A stretch of DNA of 64,000 nucleotides, from positions 186,001-250,000 of the forward strand of contig NZ_RDFA01000005.1 of the NCBI RefSeq assembly GCF_004118325.1. Reading direction: 5' to 3'. The DNA comes from Halorientalis pallida (GTDB lineage: Archaea > Halobacteriota > Halobacteria > Halobacteriales > Haloarculaceae). The notes below the pieces were generated by a model that worked only from the letters and a program-made list of their open reading frames with translations, had not been told where the DNA came from and made no database searches. A program made the translations under genes and the position numbers. This document shows positions 1 to 8,546 of this stretch, one piece after another (position 1 is the stretch's first letter; every line of letters begins with the position of its first letter).

Positions 1-659
1 GGCTTGTTCGCACCGGTACTGCGAATCCCTTCGATTGGCCCGTCGGCGATCTCTTCGAGTTCGTCGGTGAACAGACGGCCGAGGTAGCCCGTCGTGTCGA
101 TCATGATCGCCAGCGTCGCGGTGAAGGGGCCGACGCCACCGAGCGGGATGAGGATCAACACCCAGACGAGCGCCGGTATCGCGCGGATGATGCTCATCGT
201 CATCCGGAAGCCGAAATTGAACGGGTACGGAACGACGCGCTCGCTGGCCATCACACCGAAAAAGAGCGCGGCGGGCAACCCCAGAGCCGTCCCGGCAATG
301 GCGATGGCGACGGTCACCTGGGAGGCGGCGAACAGTTCTGCTTCGACCATGAACTCCCAGTACTGCATCACGTCGATGAAAGGGAGAAAGCCGAAGTACG
401 TCGTTGGCGGGAAGTACTCGGTGAGCGCCTCGGCGAACTCGGGGAGCTGGACGTACAGTTCGGTGAGCGAAAACCCGACCGTGTCGAGACTCCAGCTGAA
501 AAGCAGCGCGAAGCCGACGATGCCGAGGCCCGTCCAGAGCCGGCGGAGCGTCTTGCGGCGCTTCAGGTCACGGAGCTTGTTGTCGACCGGCGACTCCCGT
601 TGCTCGTCGAACCCGAAGTACGCACGGAGTCCATCAGGTTGTGAGGAATCTGAACTCAC
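1..659 (-). CDS. phnE: Phosphonate ABC transporter permease PhnE (partial, C-terminus outside window)
   Basis: Inner-membrane permease of the phosphonate importer, working with PhnC (ATPase) and PhnD (binding protein). About 219 residues are visible. The N-terminus is charged and cytoplasmic, followed by several hydrophobic segments and the permease signature region around GPIEGIRSTGA near the window edge, typical of the PhnE/BPD_transp_1 fold. I chose the GTG at 659 because it overlaps the phnC stop codon (GTGA), as expected for translational coupling in phnD-phnC-phnE. The remaining C-terminal residues lie left of base 1. The family is clear from the sequence and from the adjoining phnC and phnD. 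Confidence 0.9.
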   Translation of the reverse strand, partial: MSSDSSQPDGLRAYFGFDEQRESPVDNKLRDLKRRKTLRRLWTGLGIVGFALLFSWSLDTVGFSLTELYVQLPEFAEALTEYFPPTTYFGFLPFIDVMQYWEFMVEAELFAASQVTVAIAIAGTALGLPAALFFGVMASERVVPYPFNFGFRMTMSIIRAIPALVWVLILIPLGGVGPFTATLAIMIDTTGYLGRLFTDELEEIADGPIEGIRSTGANK

Positions 660-1441
660 ACCGACGCCTCCGGTTCGGTTTCGGTCGGCGTCGTCGAACT
701 CGTCTCCTCGGTTGCGAGTCCAACTGTCTCGACGTTGCCGTACAGGTCGTCGACGAGGCCTGGCGTGAGTCCGTCGGGGCCGACATCGAACTCAACGGTC
801 CCGTCACGGAGGCCGATGAATCGGTCGCCGAAGTGAGCAGCGATGTTCACCTGATGGAGGCTCACCAGCGCCGTCACGTCGTGGGCTCTGGCCGCTTTCT
901 TCAGGTAGCTCATCACGGTCTCGGCGCTGGAGGGGTCGAGACTCGCGACCGGTTCGTCAGCCAGCAGGCAGGTTGGGTCCTGGACGAGTGCGCGGGCGAT
1001 GCCGACGCGCTGTTGTTGCCCACCGCTCATCTGGGAGACGCGCTGGTGTGCCTCGTCCAGCAGTCCGACGGTCTCCAGCGCTTCGAGCGCTCGCTGTTTG
1101 TCCTCGCGGGGCTGCCACTGGAACAGGCTCCGGAGCATCGAGGTGCGATTGAGTGAGCCGGTCAGCGAGTTCATGTACGCCGAGACGCCCTCGACGAGGT
1201 TGTGCTGCTGGAATATCATCCCGACCTCCGGCTGAGACTCGCCGATTGGCTCGCCGTTGAGCAGTATCTCGCCGCTGGTCGGTTCGGTCAACCCGTTGAT
1301 ACAGCGAAGCAGCGTCGACTTCCCCGCGCCAGACTCGCCCAGCAACACGACGAACTCGTCTTCGAGCTCGAAACTCACGTCCTCGAGTGCGGTGACCGAC
1401 CCGTACTCTTTGGTCAGGTTCTGGATCGTTAGTGTACTCAT
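656..1441 (-). CDS. phnC: Phosphonate ABC transporter ATP-binding protein PhnC
   Basis: ATPase that energises phosphonate import (261 aa). Visible motifs are Walker A GESGAGKST near residue 37, the Q-loop at IFQQHN, the ABC signature MSGGQQQRV, Walker B LLADEPVASLD and the H-loop region SLHQVN. The frame is open further upstream, but the ATG at 1441 (MSTLTIQNL) begins exactly where ABC domains begin, and the extension would run into phnD. The last about 20 residues are a Thr/Glu-rich acidic tail. It sits 26 bp after phnD and overlaps phnE, so the three genes form one transcription unit. Confidence 0.93.
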   Translation of the reverse strand: MSTLTIQNLTKEYGSVTALEDVSFELEDEFVVLLGESGAGKSTLLRCINGLTEPTSGEILLNGEPIGESQPEVGMIFQQHNLVEGVSAYMNSLTGSLNRTSMLRSLFQWQPREDKQRALEALETVGLLDEAHQRVSQMSGGQQQRVGIARALVQDPTCLLADEPVASLDPSSAETVMSYLKKAARAHDVTALVSLHQVNIAAHFGDRFIGLRDGTVEFDVGPDGLTPGLVDDLYGNVETVGLATEETSSTTPTETEPEASV

Positions 1442-1467
1442 GATGGAATGAACTGTTGTCGGGGCCG

Positions 1468-2487
1468 CTATCCGAGTTCGATACCGAGGTCGTTGAGCCG
1501 CTTGATGACTGGCTGGTAGTTGTCCATCGACGTGTCCTTCAGCGTCGAGAACGGCAGGATGTCCTCGTCGTAGTCGTCCGGGAAGTACTGTTTCATCAGT
1601 TTCTCGTCGGACTCGACCAGCGTCTTTTTGATCTTGCCCTTCATGTCCGAATCCCAGGTTTTCCGGCCGTAGACCGGCTGTTTCGGGATCGGGAACGACC
1701 ACCAGAACGCTCGGAGGCGGCCGTCGGCCTTGCCGCGGGTTCCGGTGAAGGAGTCCTTGTTCATGACTCGCTCGGGGAGTTCGGCGTCCGAGGCGAGGTG
1801 GGCCATCCCGTTCCCACTCCAGGTACAGGCAGCGTCGGCGTCGTCGTTGAGCACCTTCGCCACGGCGTCTTCGTGGTTCGACCAGGTCCCATCGAAGTCG
1901 ACGGGGTCGCCGTCAGGGGCCTCGCCGATGTCCAGGCCAGCCTGCTTCAGCGTGTACAGCGCGAAGATGGAGCCACTCGTCGAGAGTCGGTCGGCAAAGG
2001 CGACCGATTTCCCGCTCAGGTCGGTTCGTTCGTCGATAGACGAGTTCGGTTTGGTGACCATCATCGAGAAGTAGAAGGCCGTGCCGCCGGTCTTGGCCGT
2101 CCCGAACAGGTTCATCAGGTCCGGTTGCGAGATGAGTGTCACGTCGTCCATCCCGATCTCGGCCTGTTTACTCTTCAGCGCGGGTCGGATGGCCGAGTAG
2201 TCCTGCGGGACCTTCATCTCGAGGTCGAGGCCGTCGATCTCGCCTTCGAGCATGTTGTGGACCGGCTTGTACTGCGGGCGGACGTCCGACGGTGTATCGG
2301 GCGTTAGCAACATCGTGACCTTCTCTCCCGTGCCGCTGGCACTCCCACCGAGACAGCCCGCCGTCAGCGCGAGTGCGCTGGCGCTACTCCCCGCGATGAA
2401 CCGCCGCCGACTCACGCACCCGGCGATTCGTCCATTGTTCGTCCCTGAAACACCCGCCGCATCAGTGACCGTATCGTCTGAGGTCAT
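1468..2487 (-). CDS. phnD: Phosphonate ABC transporter substrate-binding protein PhnD (Tat lipoprotein)
   Basis: Extracytoplasmic binding protein that captures phosphonates (339 aa). The start is the ATG at 2487. About 22 residues in, a twin-arginine motif (SRRRFIAGS) precedes a hydrophobic stretch and a lipobox ending TAGC, so the protein is probably exported folded by Tat and lipid-anchored, the usual haloarchaeal arrangement. The rest matches the PhnD/PBP2 family, with a TPDTPSDVRPQYKPV-type N-terminal segment and the DVTLISQPDL region that forms part of the ligand cleft. It is first in the minus-strand transport operon and divergent from phnG. Confidence 0.9.
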   Translation of the reverse strand: MTSDDTVTDAAGVSGTNNGRIAGCVSRRRFIAGSSASALALTAGCLGGSASGTGEKVTMLLTPDTPSDVRPQYKPVHNMLEGEIDGLDLEMKVPQDYSAIRPALKSKQAEIGMDDVTLISQPDLMNLFGTAKTGGTAFYFSMMVTKPNSSIDERTDLSGKSVAFADRLSTSGSIFALYTLKQAGLDIGEAPDGDPVDFDGTWSNHEDAVAKVLNDDADAACTWSGNGMAHLASDAELPERVMNKDSFTGTRGKADGRLRAFWWSFPIPKQPVYGRKTWDSDMKGKIKKTLVESDEKLMKQYFPDDYDEDILPFSTLKDTSMDNYQPVIKRLNDLGIELG

Positions 2488-2711
2488 CACCTGAGCGAAG
2501 AAATTGGGGTCGATTAACAGTTGGCCGGGTAGAGTCTGGACCCGCTGCGCACCCACAATAGACGAACGCGCCGCTCGATACCGAGACAAACTCTATATAT
2601 CAGTTCAGTCGTCTCGAACCGATCACCTACATCGGCCTGTACCAGTCGATCGGACTGTAGAGTACCCAACGAAGGCTTATCCAGTGTGTACCAGTGGACT
2701 CAGCCGAGTAC
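2488..2711. promoter_or_regulatory. Divergent phnD / phnG promoter region
   Basis: This 224-bp spacer drives the transporter genes leftward and the C-P lyase genes rightward. It contains an AT-rich CTCTATATAT at 2591-2600 and GGCTTAT at 2674-2680, the latter a plausible TATA box about 30 bp before the phnG ATG at 2712. A 5-bp-arm inverted repeat (CAGTC-GATCG-GACTG) lies at 2643-2657, and TGTACCAGT is directly repeated at 2638-2646 and 2687-2695. These could be operator sites for a phosphate-responsive regulator. No regulator gene (PhnF or PhoU type) is adjacent. The promoter assignment is inference. Confidence 0.45.
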
Positions 2712-3155
2712 ATGACAGACCCATACGACCGGTCGGATCGCTTCGAGTTACTCGCGGCCTGCGACGCGGAGACGCTCGTCGCCCACGCCGACGCCGTCGT
2801 CGAGGGCGGCACGGAGGTTCGGGTGCTCCAGGCACCGACGCCGCAACTCGTCATGCAGCAGGTCGTCGAACCAGTCGCCCGCCAGCCGTTCAACCTCGGT
2901 GAGGTGCTCGTCACCGCAGCCGAAGTGGAACTCGACGGCGAGAAGGGATTCGCCATGCGTCCGGGGAAAGCCGAGAAACCAGCGCTCTCGGGGGCAGTCG
3001 TCGACGCCGCCGTCGAGGGCGACCACCCGCTCGCCGAGGAGATGGTCGGGTCGCTGTCGTCCGCGGCAGCCGAGCGCGACCGTGAACAGCGCGAACGCTG
3101 GGGCGAGACACGCCAGACCACCGTCGAGTTCGAGGAAATGGAGGACCACACGTGA
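2712..3155 (+). CDS. phnG: C-P lyase complex subunit PhnG
   Basis: Small core subunit of the carbon-phosphorus lyase complex (147 aa from the ATG at 2712). PhnG, H, I and J form the core that attaches the phosphonate to ribose and cleaves the C-P bond. Features consistent with PhnG are the conserved MQQVVEPVARQPFNLGEVL block and the later region leading to a GDHPLAEE segment. An upstream in-frame ATG at 2694 would add six residues (MDSAEY) but lies too close to the likely TATA box. Its stop overlaps the phnH GTG start. Confidence 0.9.
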   Translation: MTDPYDRSDRFELLAACDAETLVAHADAVVEGGTEVRVLQAPTPQLVMQQVVEPVARQPFNLGEVLVTAAEVELDGEKGFAMRPGKAEKPALSGAVVDAAVEGDHPLAEEMVGSLSSAAAERDREQRERWGETRQTTVEFEEMEDHT

Positions 3156-3712
3156 GAGCCGTCGGCATGGACCCGGTTCACGACACACGCGCGTGTTTCC
3201 GGGCGCTCGTCGACGCGATGAGCCAACCCGGCACTGTCGCGACCTCGCCGACGGAACCGGCCGACCACGCGGTTCTGGCCACGCTGGTCGACCACGAGGT
3301 GACGTGTTCCACCCCTGACGAAACGATCCGAACTGCACTCGAAAACGAGGGCCGACTCGCAGAGGCCGACCCAGCGCAGGCGAGTATCGTCCACGCGCCC
3401 GACCCCGCCACCTGCCCCGTCGGCGATCTCACGACGGGGTCGCTCAAGGAGCCAAGCGACGGCGCGACCGTCGTCTACCGCGTCGAGGACCTGACACAAG
3501 AGCCCGAGACGGGGCAGACGGAGACGACGCTCGTCTTGTCCGGGCCGGGCGTTCCGGGACAGCGACGACTCGGAATCGACGGGTTCGCGCCAGCAGACGC
3601 GCAGGCGTTGGCGGGCGCACAGTCGTCCTATCCGCAGGGTGTCGATGCCGTGCTGACGACCGAGCAGGCAATCGCAGCGATTCCCCGGTCGGTCGAACTG
3701 GAGGTGGCGTAG
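3152..3712 (+). CDS. phnH: C-P lyase complex subunit PhnH
   Basis: PhnH subunit of the C-P lyase core (186 aa from a GTG at 3152 overlapping the phnG stop; an ATG at 3167 is the alternative). The N-terminal region around HDTRACFRALVDAMSQPGT is the PhnH hallmark, and the C-terminus retains a GPGVPG loop followed by a region ending in DAVLTTEQAIAAIPRS. The stop codon abuts the phnI ATG with no spacer, consistent with one polycistronic message. PhnH is a structural, PLP-transferase-like fold in the complex. Confidence 0.9.
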   Translation: MRAVGMDPVHDTRACFRALVDAMSQPGTVATSPTEPADHAVLATLVDHEVTCSTPDETIRTALENEGRLAEADPAQASIVHAPDPATCPVGDLTTGSLKEPSDGATVVYRVEDLTQEPETGQTETTLVLSGPGVPGQRRLGIDGFAPADAQALAGAQSSYPQGVDAVLTTEQAIAAIPRSVELEVA

Positions 3713-4828
3713 ATGGGATACGTCGCCGTCGAGGCCGGGGAGGACGTCATCCAGCGCGCCGAGGAACTGTTCGAGAAACAGCGCGTCGACGGGGAGAGCG
3801 ACCAGCTGTCGGTCGAGCAGGTTGACGACCAGTTCTCGCGGCTCACCGCCCAGGCGATGAGCGAGGGTGGCCTGTACGCGCCGCGACTGGCCGCAATTGC
3901 AGTCAAGCAGGCTCAGGGCGACACCGCAGAAGCCGCGTTCCTGTTGCGAGCATACCGGTCCACGCTGGAGCGATGGGGGTCGAGTCGACCCGTCGAGACA
4001 GCGGAGTTGTTCACGACCCGGCGCGTCTCACCCGCCTACAAGGACGTGCCGGGCGGGCAGGTGCTCGGCGCGACGAAAGACTACACGCAGCGACTGCTCG
4101 ATTTCGAGTTGACCGACGACGACGGGACCGACCCGACCGAGGAGTGGGACGCAGAGCCAGAAGACCCGCCACAGCTCCGGAACGTGATGGAGGTACTCCG
4201 CGACCAGGGGCTCGTCCACAATCCTGAAACGGGGTCGGACGAGGACCAGCCGGGGACGCCGTTCGACGCGACGCGGGAACCAATCACGTACCCGGCGCCG
4301 CGGGCGGCCGTCCTCCAGGAACTCGCTCGGGGTGAAACCGGGGCGGTGACCGCGCTCGGCTACAGCGAACTCCGCGGCTACGGCCAGGTCCACCCGACGC
4401 TGGGCGAAGTCCGTACCGGCGACCTCCCGGTGCGAATCGAGCATCCCTACACCGGCGACGAGGTGGAGGTGACGAGGGCGTCGGTGACCGAGACCGAGTG
4501 CGTCGTCCCGATCTACGAGAAGGCCGACGACCCGCAGTTCTCCTTCGGGTACGGCCTGGTGTTCGGCCGCAACGAGCGCAAGGCCATCGGGATGAGCATC
4601 CTCGATGCAGCGATCCAGCTGGACGGCGACGCGCCAGCTCAGGATGCCGAGTTCGTCCTCGATATCGTGGACGGCATCGATTCGTTCGGGTTCATCGAAC
4701 ATCTCAAACTCCCCCACTACGTGACGTTCCAGAGCATTCTCGACCGCATCCGGTCGATCCGGGAGCGAACTGCCGCCGCGTCGAGCGGTGATGATGCGCC
4801 AGTCCAGGAGGTGAGCGCCGATGACTGA
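3713..4828 (+). CDS. phnI: C-P lyase complex subunit PhnI
   Basis: PhnI (371 aa) provides the nucleosidase/transferase function of the core complex, joining phosphonate to ribose from ATP together with PhnG, H and L. The N-terminus MGYVAVEAGEDVIQRAEELF is typical. Internal landmarks include TRRVSPAYKDVPGGQVLGATKDY, LRGYGQVHPTLGEVR and a C-terminal HLKLPHYVTFQSIL block. It begins directly after the phnH stop and overlaps phnJ by 8 bases. Length matches the family. Confidence 0.92.
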   Translation: MGYVAVEAGEDVIQRAEELFEKQRVDGESDQLSVEQVDDQFSRLTAQAMSEGGLYAPRLAAIAVKQAQGDTAEAAFLLRAYRSTLERWGSSRPVETAELFTTRRVSPAYKDVPGGQVLGATKDYTQRLLDFELTDDDGTDPTEEWDAEPEDPPQLRNVMEVLRDQGLVHNPETGSDEDQPGTPFDATREPITYPAPRAAVLQELARGETGAVTALGYSELRGYGQVHPTLGEVRTGDLPVRIEHPYTGDEVEVTRASVTETECVVPIYEKADDPQFSFGYGLVFGRNERKAIGMSILDAAIQLDGDAPAQDAEFVLDIVDGIDSFGFIEHLKLPHYVTFQSILDRIRSIRERTAAASSGDDAPVQEVSADD

Positions 4829-5837
4829 CGGGCGCAGCGTCGTGCCCGACGCCGAGTCGGTCGACGACCTGCTCGACGGCGTCGCCGACGATGGCCTCGC
4901 CGGGTACAACTACGCGTACCTGGACGAACACACCAAACGCGAGGTGCGACGGGCGACGCTGAAAGCCATCGCACTGCCCGGGCATCAGGTCCCGTTCGCC
5001 TCCCGGGAGATGCCGCTGGCCCGCGGCTGGGGAACCGGTGGCATCCAGACCTCGCTGTCGCTGCTCGGTCCCGAGGACGCGTTCAAGGTCATCGACCAGG
5101 GAAGCGACGAGAGCGTCAACGCGGCGAACATCCGGCGGCTGGCGAGTCGCACCGCGGACGTGGAGACGACGACCGACGCGACCGACGCCTCGGTCATCCA
5201 GACCCGTCATCGTATCCCCGAGGAAGTTCTGGACGACGACCAGATTCTCGTCCTGCAGGTGCCGATTACCGACCCGCTCCGGCGGGTCGACGGCAGCGAC
5301 GACGCGAACCGGCGGCGACACGCTCACAAGAACTACTCGAAGATGTGGGTCGCCCTCTACGAGAACGTCGTCGAGTACGGCGAAATCAAACTCTCCTCGC
5401 GGTATCCGGTGCTGGTCGACGACCGCTATCTGATGGACCCATCGCCCATCCCGCGCTGGGACGTGCCGAAACTCGACGACGCGGACAACCTCTGCCTGTT
5501 CGCGGCCGGTCGGGAAGCACGCATCTACGCGGTCCCGCCACACACCGAGGTCGAACCGCTGGCGTTCAAGGACCGCCAGTTCCAAGTCGAGCGGTTCCCC
5601 GACCAAGCCTGCGCGAATTGCGGCAGCGAGGACACGTTCCTCACGGAGGTCGAAACCGACGATGGCGACCGCCGCTACGCTTGCAACGATACATCCTTCT
5701 GTGAGAAGCGAAGGGCGAACCCGGACTTGTCGAAAGCCCACCACCGTGACGGGAACGACCACGCCTGGGGACCGGCGACCGACCCCAGCGTGCCAGATGG
5801 ACCGACCGAGAACTCCGAAGGAGGTGAGCGCGAATGA
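4821..5837 (+). CDS. phnJ: Alpha-D-ribose 1-methylphosphonate 5-phosphate C-P lyase PhnJ
   Basis: PhnJ is the radical-SAM-type iron-sulfur enzyme that breaks the C-P bond (338 aa). Its atypical cysteine motif is visible near residues 261-292: C-x2-C (CANC), 20 residues, C, then C-x5-C (CNDTSFC). Three of these cysteines ligate the 4Fe-4S cluster and the remaining one is the catalytic thiyl residue in the described bacterial enzyme. Other landmarks are the N-terminal YNYAYLDEHTKREVRRATLKA-type block and DPLRRVDGSD. It overlaps phnI by 8 and phnK by 4 bases. The spacing between the second and third cysteines is one less than I recall for E. coli. Confidence 0.94.
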   Translation: MTDGRSVVPDAESVDDLLDGVADDGLAGYNYAYLDEHTKREVRRATLKAIALPGHQVPFASREMPLARGWGTGGIQTSLSLLGPEDAFKVIDQGSDESVNAANIRRLASRTADVETTTDATDASVIQTRHRIPEEVLDDDQILVLQVPITDPLRRVDGSDDANRRRHAHKNYSKMWVALYENVVEYGEIKLSSRYPVLVDDRYLMDPSPIPRWDVPKLDDADNLCLFAAGREARIYAVPPHTEVEPLAFKDRQFQVERFPDQACANCGSEDTFLTEVETDDGDRRYACNDTSFCEKRRANPDLSKAHHRDGNDHAWGPATDPSVPDGPTENSEGGERE

Positions 5838-6655
5838 CGGTCCTCGACGTTGCGAACCTCACCAAAATCTATGGCGACGCCTGTGGCGAGTGTGTTGACA
5901 ACACCGGACCGTCGGTCGGCGACAACCAGTGCCCGGTCTGTGGGAGTGTCGTAGCCTGTGCTGACGTCGATTTCCAGTTGCACGACGGCGAAGTGCTGGG
6001 CATCGTCGGCGAGTCCGGCAGCGGCAAGTCGAGCCTCGCGGAGATGCTGGCGCTCGATCTGGACGCCACAGCTGGCGACGCCCGGTACCATGCCTACGAC
6101 GGCAACATGCTGTCGGCGGACTATCAGGCCCGACACGAACTCCAGAACCAGCACGTCGGGATGGTCCACCAGCACGTGCAGGACGGACTCGAACTCTCCT
6201 TCTCCGGCGGTGGCAACGTCGCTGAGAAGTTGCTGGCGGCGGGCTGGCGACACTACGGCGACATCCGTGACCGCGTCGAATCTCTCTTCCGCGAGACGGA
6301 GGTGCCGGTCTCGCGGATGGACGACGCGACCGAGACCTACAGCGGTGGGATGCAACGGCGTATCCAGATCGCGAAGGCCATCGCCAACGACCCCGGCCTG
6401 GTTGTTCTCGACGAGCCAACGACGGGACTGGACGTGAGCGTCCAGGCGCGCGTCCTCGACATGTTCCGGGGGCTCCAGCGCGAACAGGACGTGGCGACCA
6501 TCGTCGTGTCCCACGACCTCGACGTGATTCGGCTCCTCGCCGACCGGACGCTGGTGATGCGACACGGCCGGGTCATCGAGACCGGGCTGACCGACCGCAT
6601 CATGGAGGACCCACACCACGAGTACACGCAGACACTCATCAATTCAGTTATATGA
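5834..6655 (+). CDS. phnK: C-P lyase ABC-type protein PhnK
   Basis: PhnK (273 aa) is an ABC-ATPase-fold subunit that docks on PhnJ in the C-P lyase complex, not a membrane transporter component. Walker A GESGSGKSS is near residue 61, the signature is TYSGGMQRRIQ, Walker B VLDEPTTGLD and the H-loop VSHDLDV. Residues about 17-43 hold two paired-cysteine motifs (CGEC and CPVC, with a further Cys in VACAD), an apparent zinc-ribbon-like insertion ahead of Walker A. It overlaps its neighbours by 4 bases on both sides. Confidence 0.92.
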   Translation: MTVLDVANLTKIYGDACGECVDNTGPSVGDNQCPVCGSVVACADVDFQLHDGEVLGIVGESGSGKSSLAEMLALDLDATAGDARYHAYDGNMLSADYQARHELQNQHVGMVHQHVQDGLELSFSGGGNVAEKLLAAGWRHYGDIRDRVESLFRETEVPVSRMDDATETYSGGMQRRIQIAKAIANDPGLVVLDEPTTGLDVSVQARVLDMFRGLQREQDVATIVVSHDLDVIRLLADRTLVMRHGRVIETGLTDRIMEDPHHEYTQTLINSVI

Positions 6656-7383
6656 TTCTCGACATCGACACCGTCTCGAAGACATTCGAGATGCACATCA
6701 TCGACGGCAAGACCGTGCCCGGGCTGGCAGACGTGAGTTTCACGGTCGACGACGGGGAGTTCGTCGCCGTCGTCGGCGAATCCGGCAGCGGCAAATCCTC
6801 GCTGTTGAAGTGCATCTATCGCACCTACGAACCGTCGGCCGGCGCGATTCGCTTCCAGACCGAGGGAGGCGAGGTCGACCTGGCGAACTGTTCGGACCGC
6901 GAGGTGCTCGCGGTGCGGGGCAGCGAGTTGGGGTACGCTTCGCAGTTCCTCAACGAGATTCCGCGCGTGCCCGCGGTCGACGTGGTGGCTCGGCCCATGT
7001 GGGAACAGGGGATGGACCGCGAGGCCGCCCGTGAGCGAGCGCGAGAGCTGTTGACTGCGCTGGACCTGCCCGCAGAACTGTTCGACGCGTATCCGGCGAC
7101 GTTCAGCGGTGGCGAGCGCCAGCGCGTCAACTTCGCGCGGGCGATCGCGCCCCAGCCACGACTGCTCTTGCTCGACGAACCGACGAGCGCGCTCGACCCG
7201 GAGACGCGAGCCAGCGCACTCGAACTGCTCGACGACTACCTGCCAGCATCGACCACGGTGGTCGGTGTGTTCCACAACTACGACGTGGTCCAGCAGGTCG
7301 CCGACCGCGTGGTCGTCCTCGACGACGCGCGGCTCCAGCAGGTCGTCGATATCGCGGACTACGACCCGGAGGTACTCGCATGA
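6652..7383 (+). CDS. phnL: C-P lyase ABC-type protein PhnL
   Basis: PhnL (243 aa) is the second ABC-ATPase-like protein of the pathway, needed with PhnG, H and I for ribosyl transfer. Walker A GESGSGKSS lies near residue 45, the Q-loop region is at YASQFLNEIPRV, the signature is TFSGGERQRV and Walker B is LLLDEPTSALD. The QFLNEIPRV motif after the Q-loop is characteristic of PhnL and separates it from PhnK. The ATG at 6652 overlaps the phnK stop, and the gene ends overlapping phnM. Confidence 0.92.
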   Translation: MILDIDTVSKTFEMHIIDGKTVPGLADVSFTVDDGEFVAVVGESGSGKSSLLKCIYRTYEPSAGAIRFQTEGGEVDLANCSDREVLAVRGSELGYASQFLNEIPRVPAVDVVARPMWEQGMDREAARERARELLTALDLPAELFDAYPATFSGGERQRVNFARAIAPQPRLLLLDEPTSALDPETRASALELLDDYLPASTTVVGVFHNYDVVQQVADRVVVLDDARLQQVVDIADYDPEVLA

Positions 7384-8546
7384 CCATGCCGAACCAGCAG
7401 ATAGCACAGTCGTACTGCCTGACGAACGCCCGCGTGGTCACACCCGACAGCGTGCTAGAGGGGGGTGTCCGCATCGAGGGGGACCGCATCGCTGCAATCG
7501 GTTCGGAGGTCACTCCCGAGCGCGGTGACGACGTGGTCGACGCCGACGGGCAGTACCTGTTGCCTGGCCTCATCGACCTCCACGGCGATGACATCGAGGG
7601 TCACCTCCAGCCACGGAACGGGGCGCGGATGGACACCGCGCTGGCGCTGGGTGCTGCGGACCGCTCGAACGTCGCCGCCGGCATCACGACGAAGTACCAC
7701 GCTATCGCCTTCGAGAACGACCCGGACGAGGGTCGGACGACTGAACTCGCCGCGGAGTTGACCGAGGCCATCGAGAGCGCCGACTCGTGGATGGCCGACC
7801 ACCGCATCCACGTCCGGTGTGAGGTCACCCAGGACGAGGCCGTCGAAGCGGCAATCCGCGACATGCAGCGCGACGCCGTCGACCTCGTCTCGGTCATGTC
7901 CCACGTGCCAGGGAAGGGCCAGTTCGCCGATGTCGAGGCGTTCAAGGCGTACTACGAGACCTCGGACCGTCACACGGTCGAGGAGGCAGAGCGGTTCATC
8001 GAGGAGCGAACGAGCATGTCGAACGACGAGATCCGCGACCGTGTGGACCGGGTCATCGAGCAGGCACACGAAGACGGCGTCGTCACGGCCTCACACGACG
8101 ACGAGGACCCCCAGGAGGTCGAACGCCTCCACGACAGCGGGGTCGACATCGCCGAGTACCCCATCACACTCGACACGGCCAAGCGCGCCAACGAACTCGG
8201 CATGACGACCGTGATGGGCGCACCAAACCTCGTCCGTGGCGAGAGCCAGTGGGGCAACCTGACGTCGATGGCGACCATCGAGGCGGGCGTCCTCGACGTG
8301 CTCTGTGTGGATTACCATCCAATGTCACTGTTGGCCGCACCCTTCGTCGAGACCGGCGAACCGCTTCCCGACCGCGTGGCCCGGGTGACGAAGAACCCGG
8401 CCGACGCCGTCGGCCTGTCAGATCGGGGTCGTATCGAAGAGGGCGCACGAGCCGATATCGTGCTCGTCGACACCGCGGAGACGCCGACGGTCACCCGTGC
8501 GTTTGTCGACGGCCAAGCGGTCTATCTGGCCGAGGGTGACCGATGA
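7380..8546 (+). CDS. phnM: Alpha-D-ribose 1-methylphosphonate 5-triphosphate diphosphatase PhnM
   Basis: PhnM (388 aa) is an amidohydrolase-superfamily enzyme that removes pyrophosphate from the ribose 5-triphosphate intermediate before PhnJ acts. The metal-binding LPGLIDLHGDDIEGH motif is near residue 63, followed by a KYHAIAFE segment, VTASHDDEDP and the late VDYHPMSLL region that supplies metal ligands. Length is normal for PhnM. Start at the ATG 7380, overlapping phnL. A second Met lies three codons in (MTMPNQQ). Confidence 0.93.
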   Translation: MTMPNQQIAQSYCLTNARVVTPDSVLEGGVRIEGDRIAAIGSEVTPERGDDVVDADGQYLLPGLIDLHGDDIEGHLQPRNGARMDTALALGAADRSNVAAGITTKYHAIAFENDPDEGRTTELAAELTEAIESADSWMADHRIHVRCEVTQDEAVEAAIRDMQRDAVDLVSVMSHVPGKGQFADVEAFKAYYETSDRHTVEEAERFIEERTSMSNDEIRDRVDRVIEQAHEDGVVTASHDDEDPQEVERLHDSGVDIAEYPITLDTAKRANELGMTTVMGAPNLVRGESQWGNLTSMATIEAGVLDVLCVDYHPMSLLAAPFVETGEPLPDRVARVTKNPADAVGLSDRGRIEEGARADIVLVDTAETPTVTRAFVDGQAVYLAEGDR

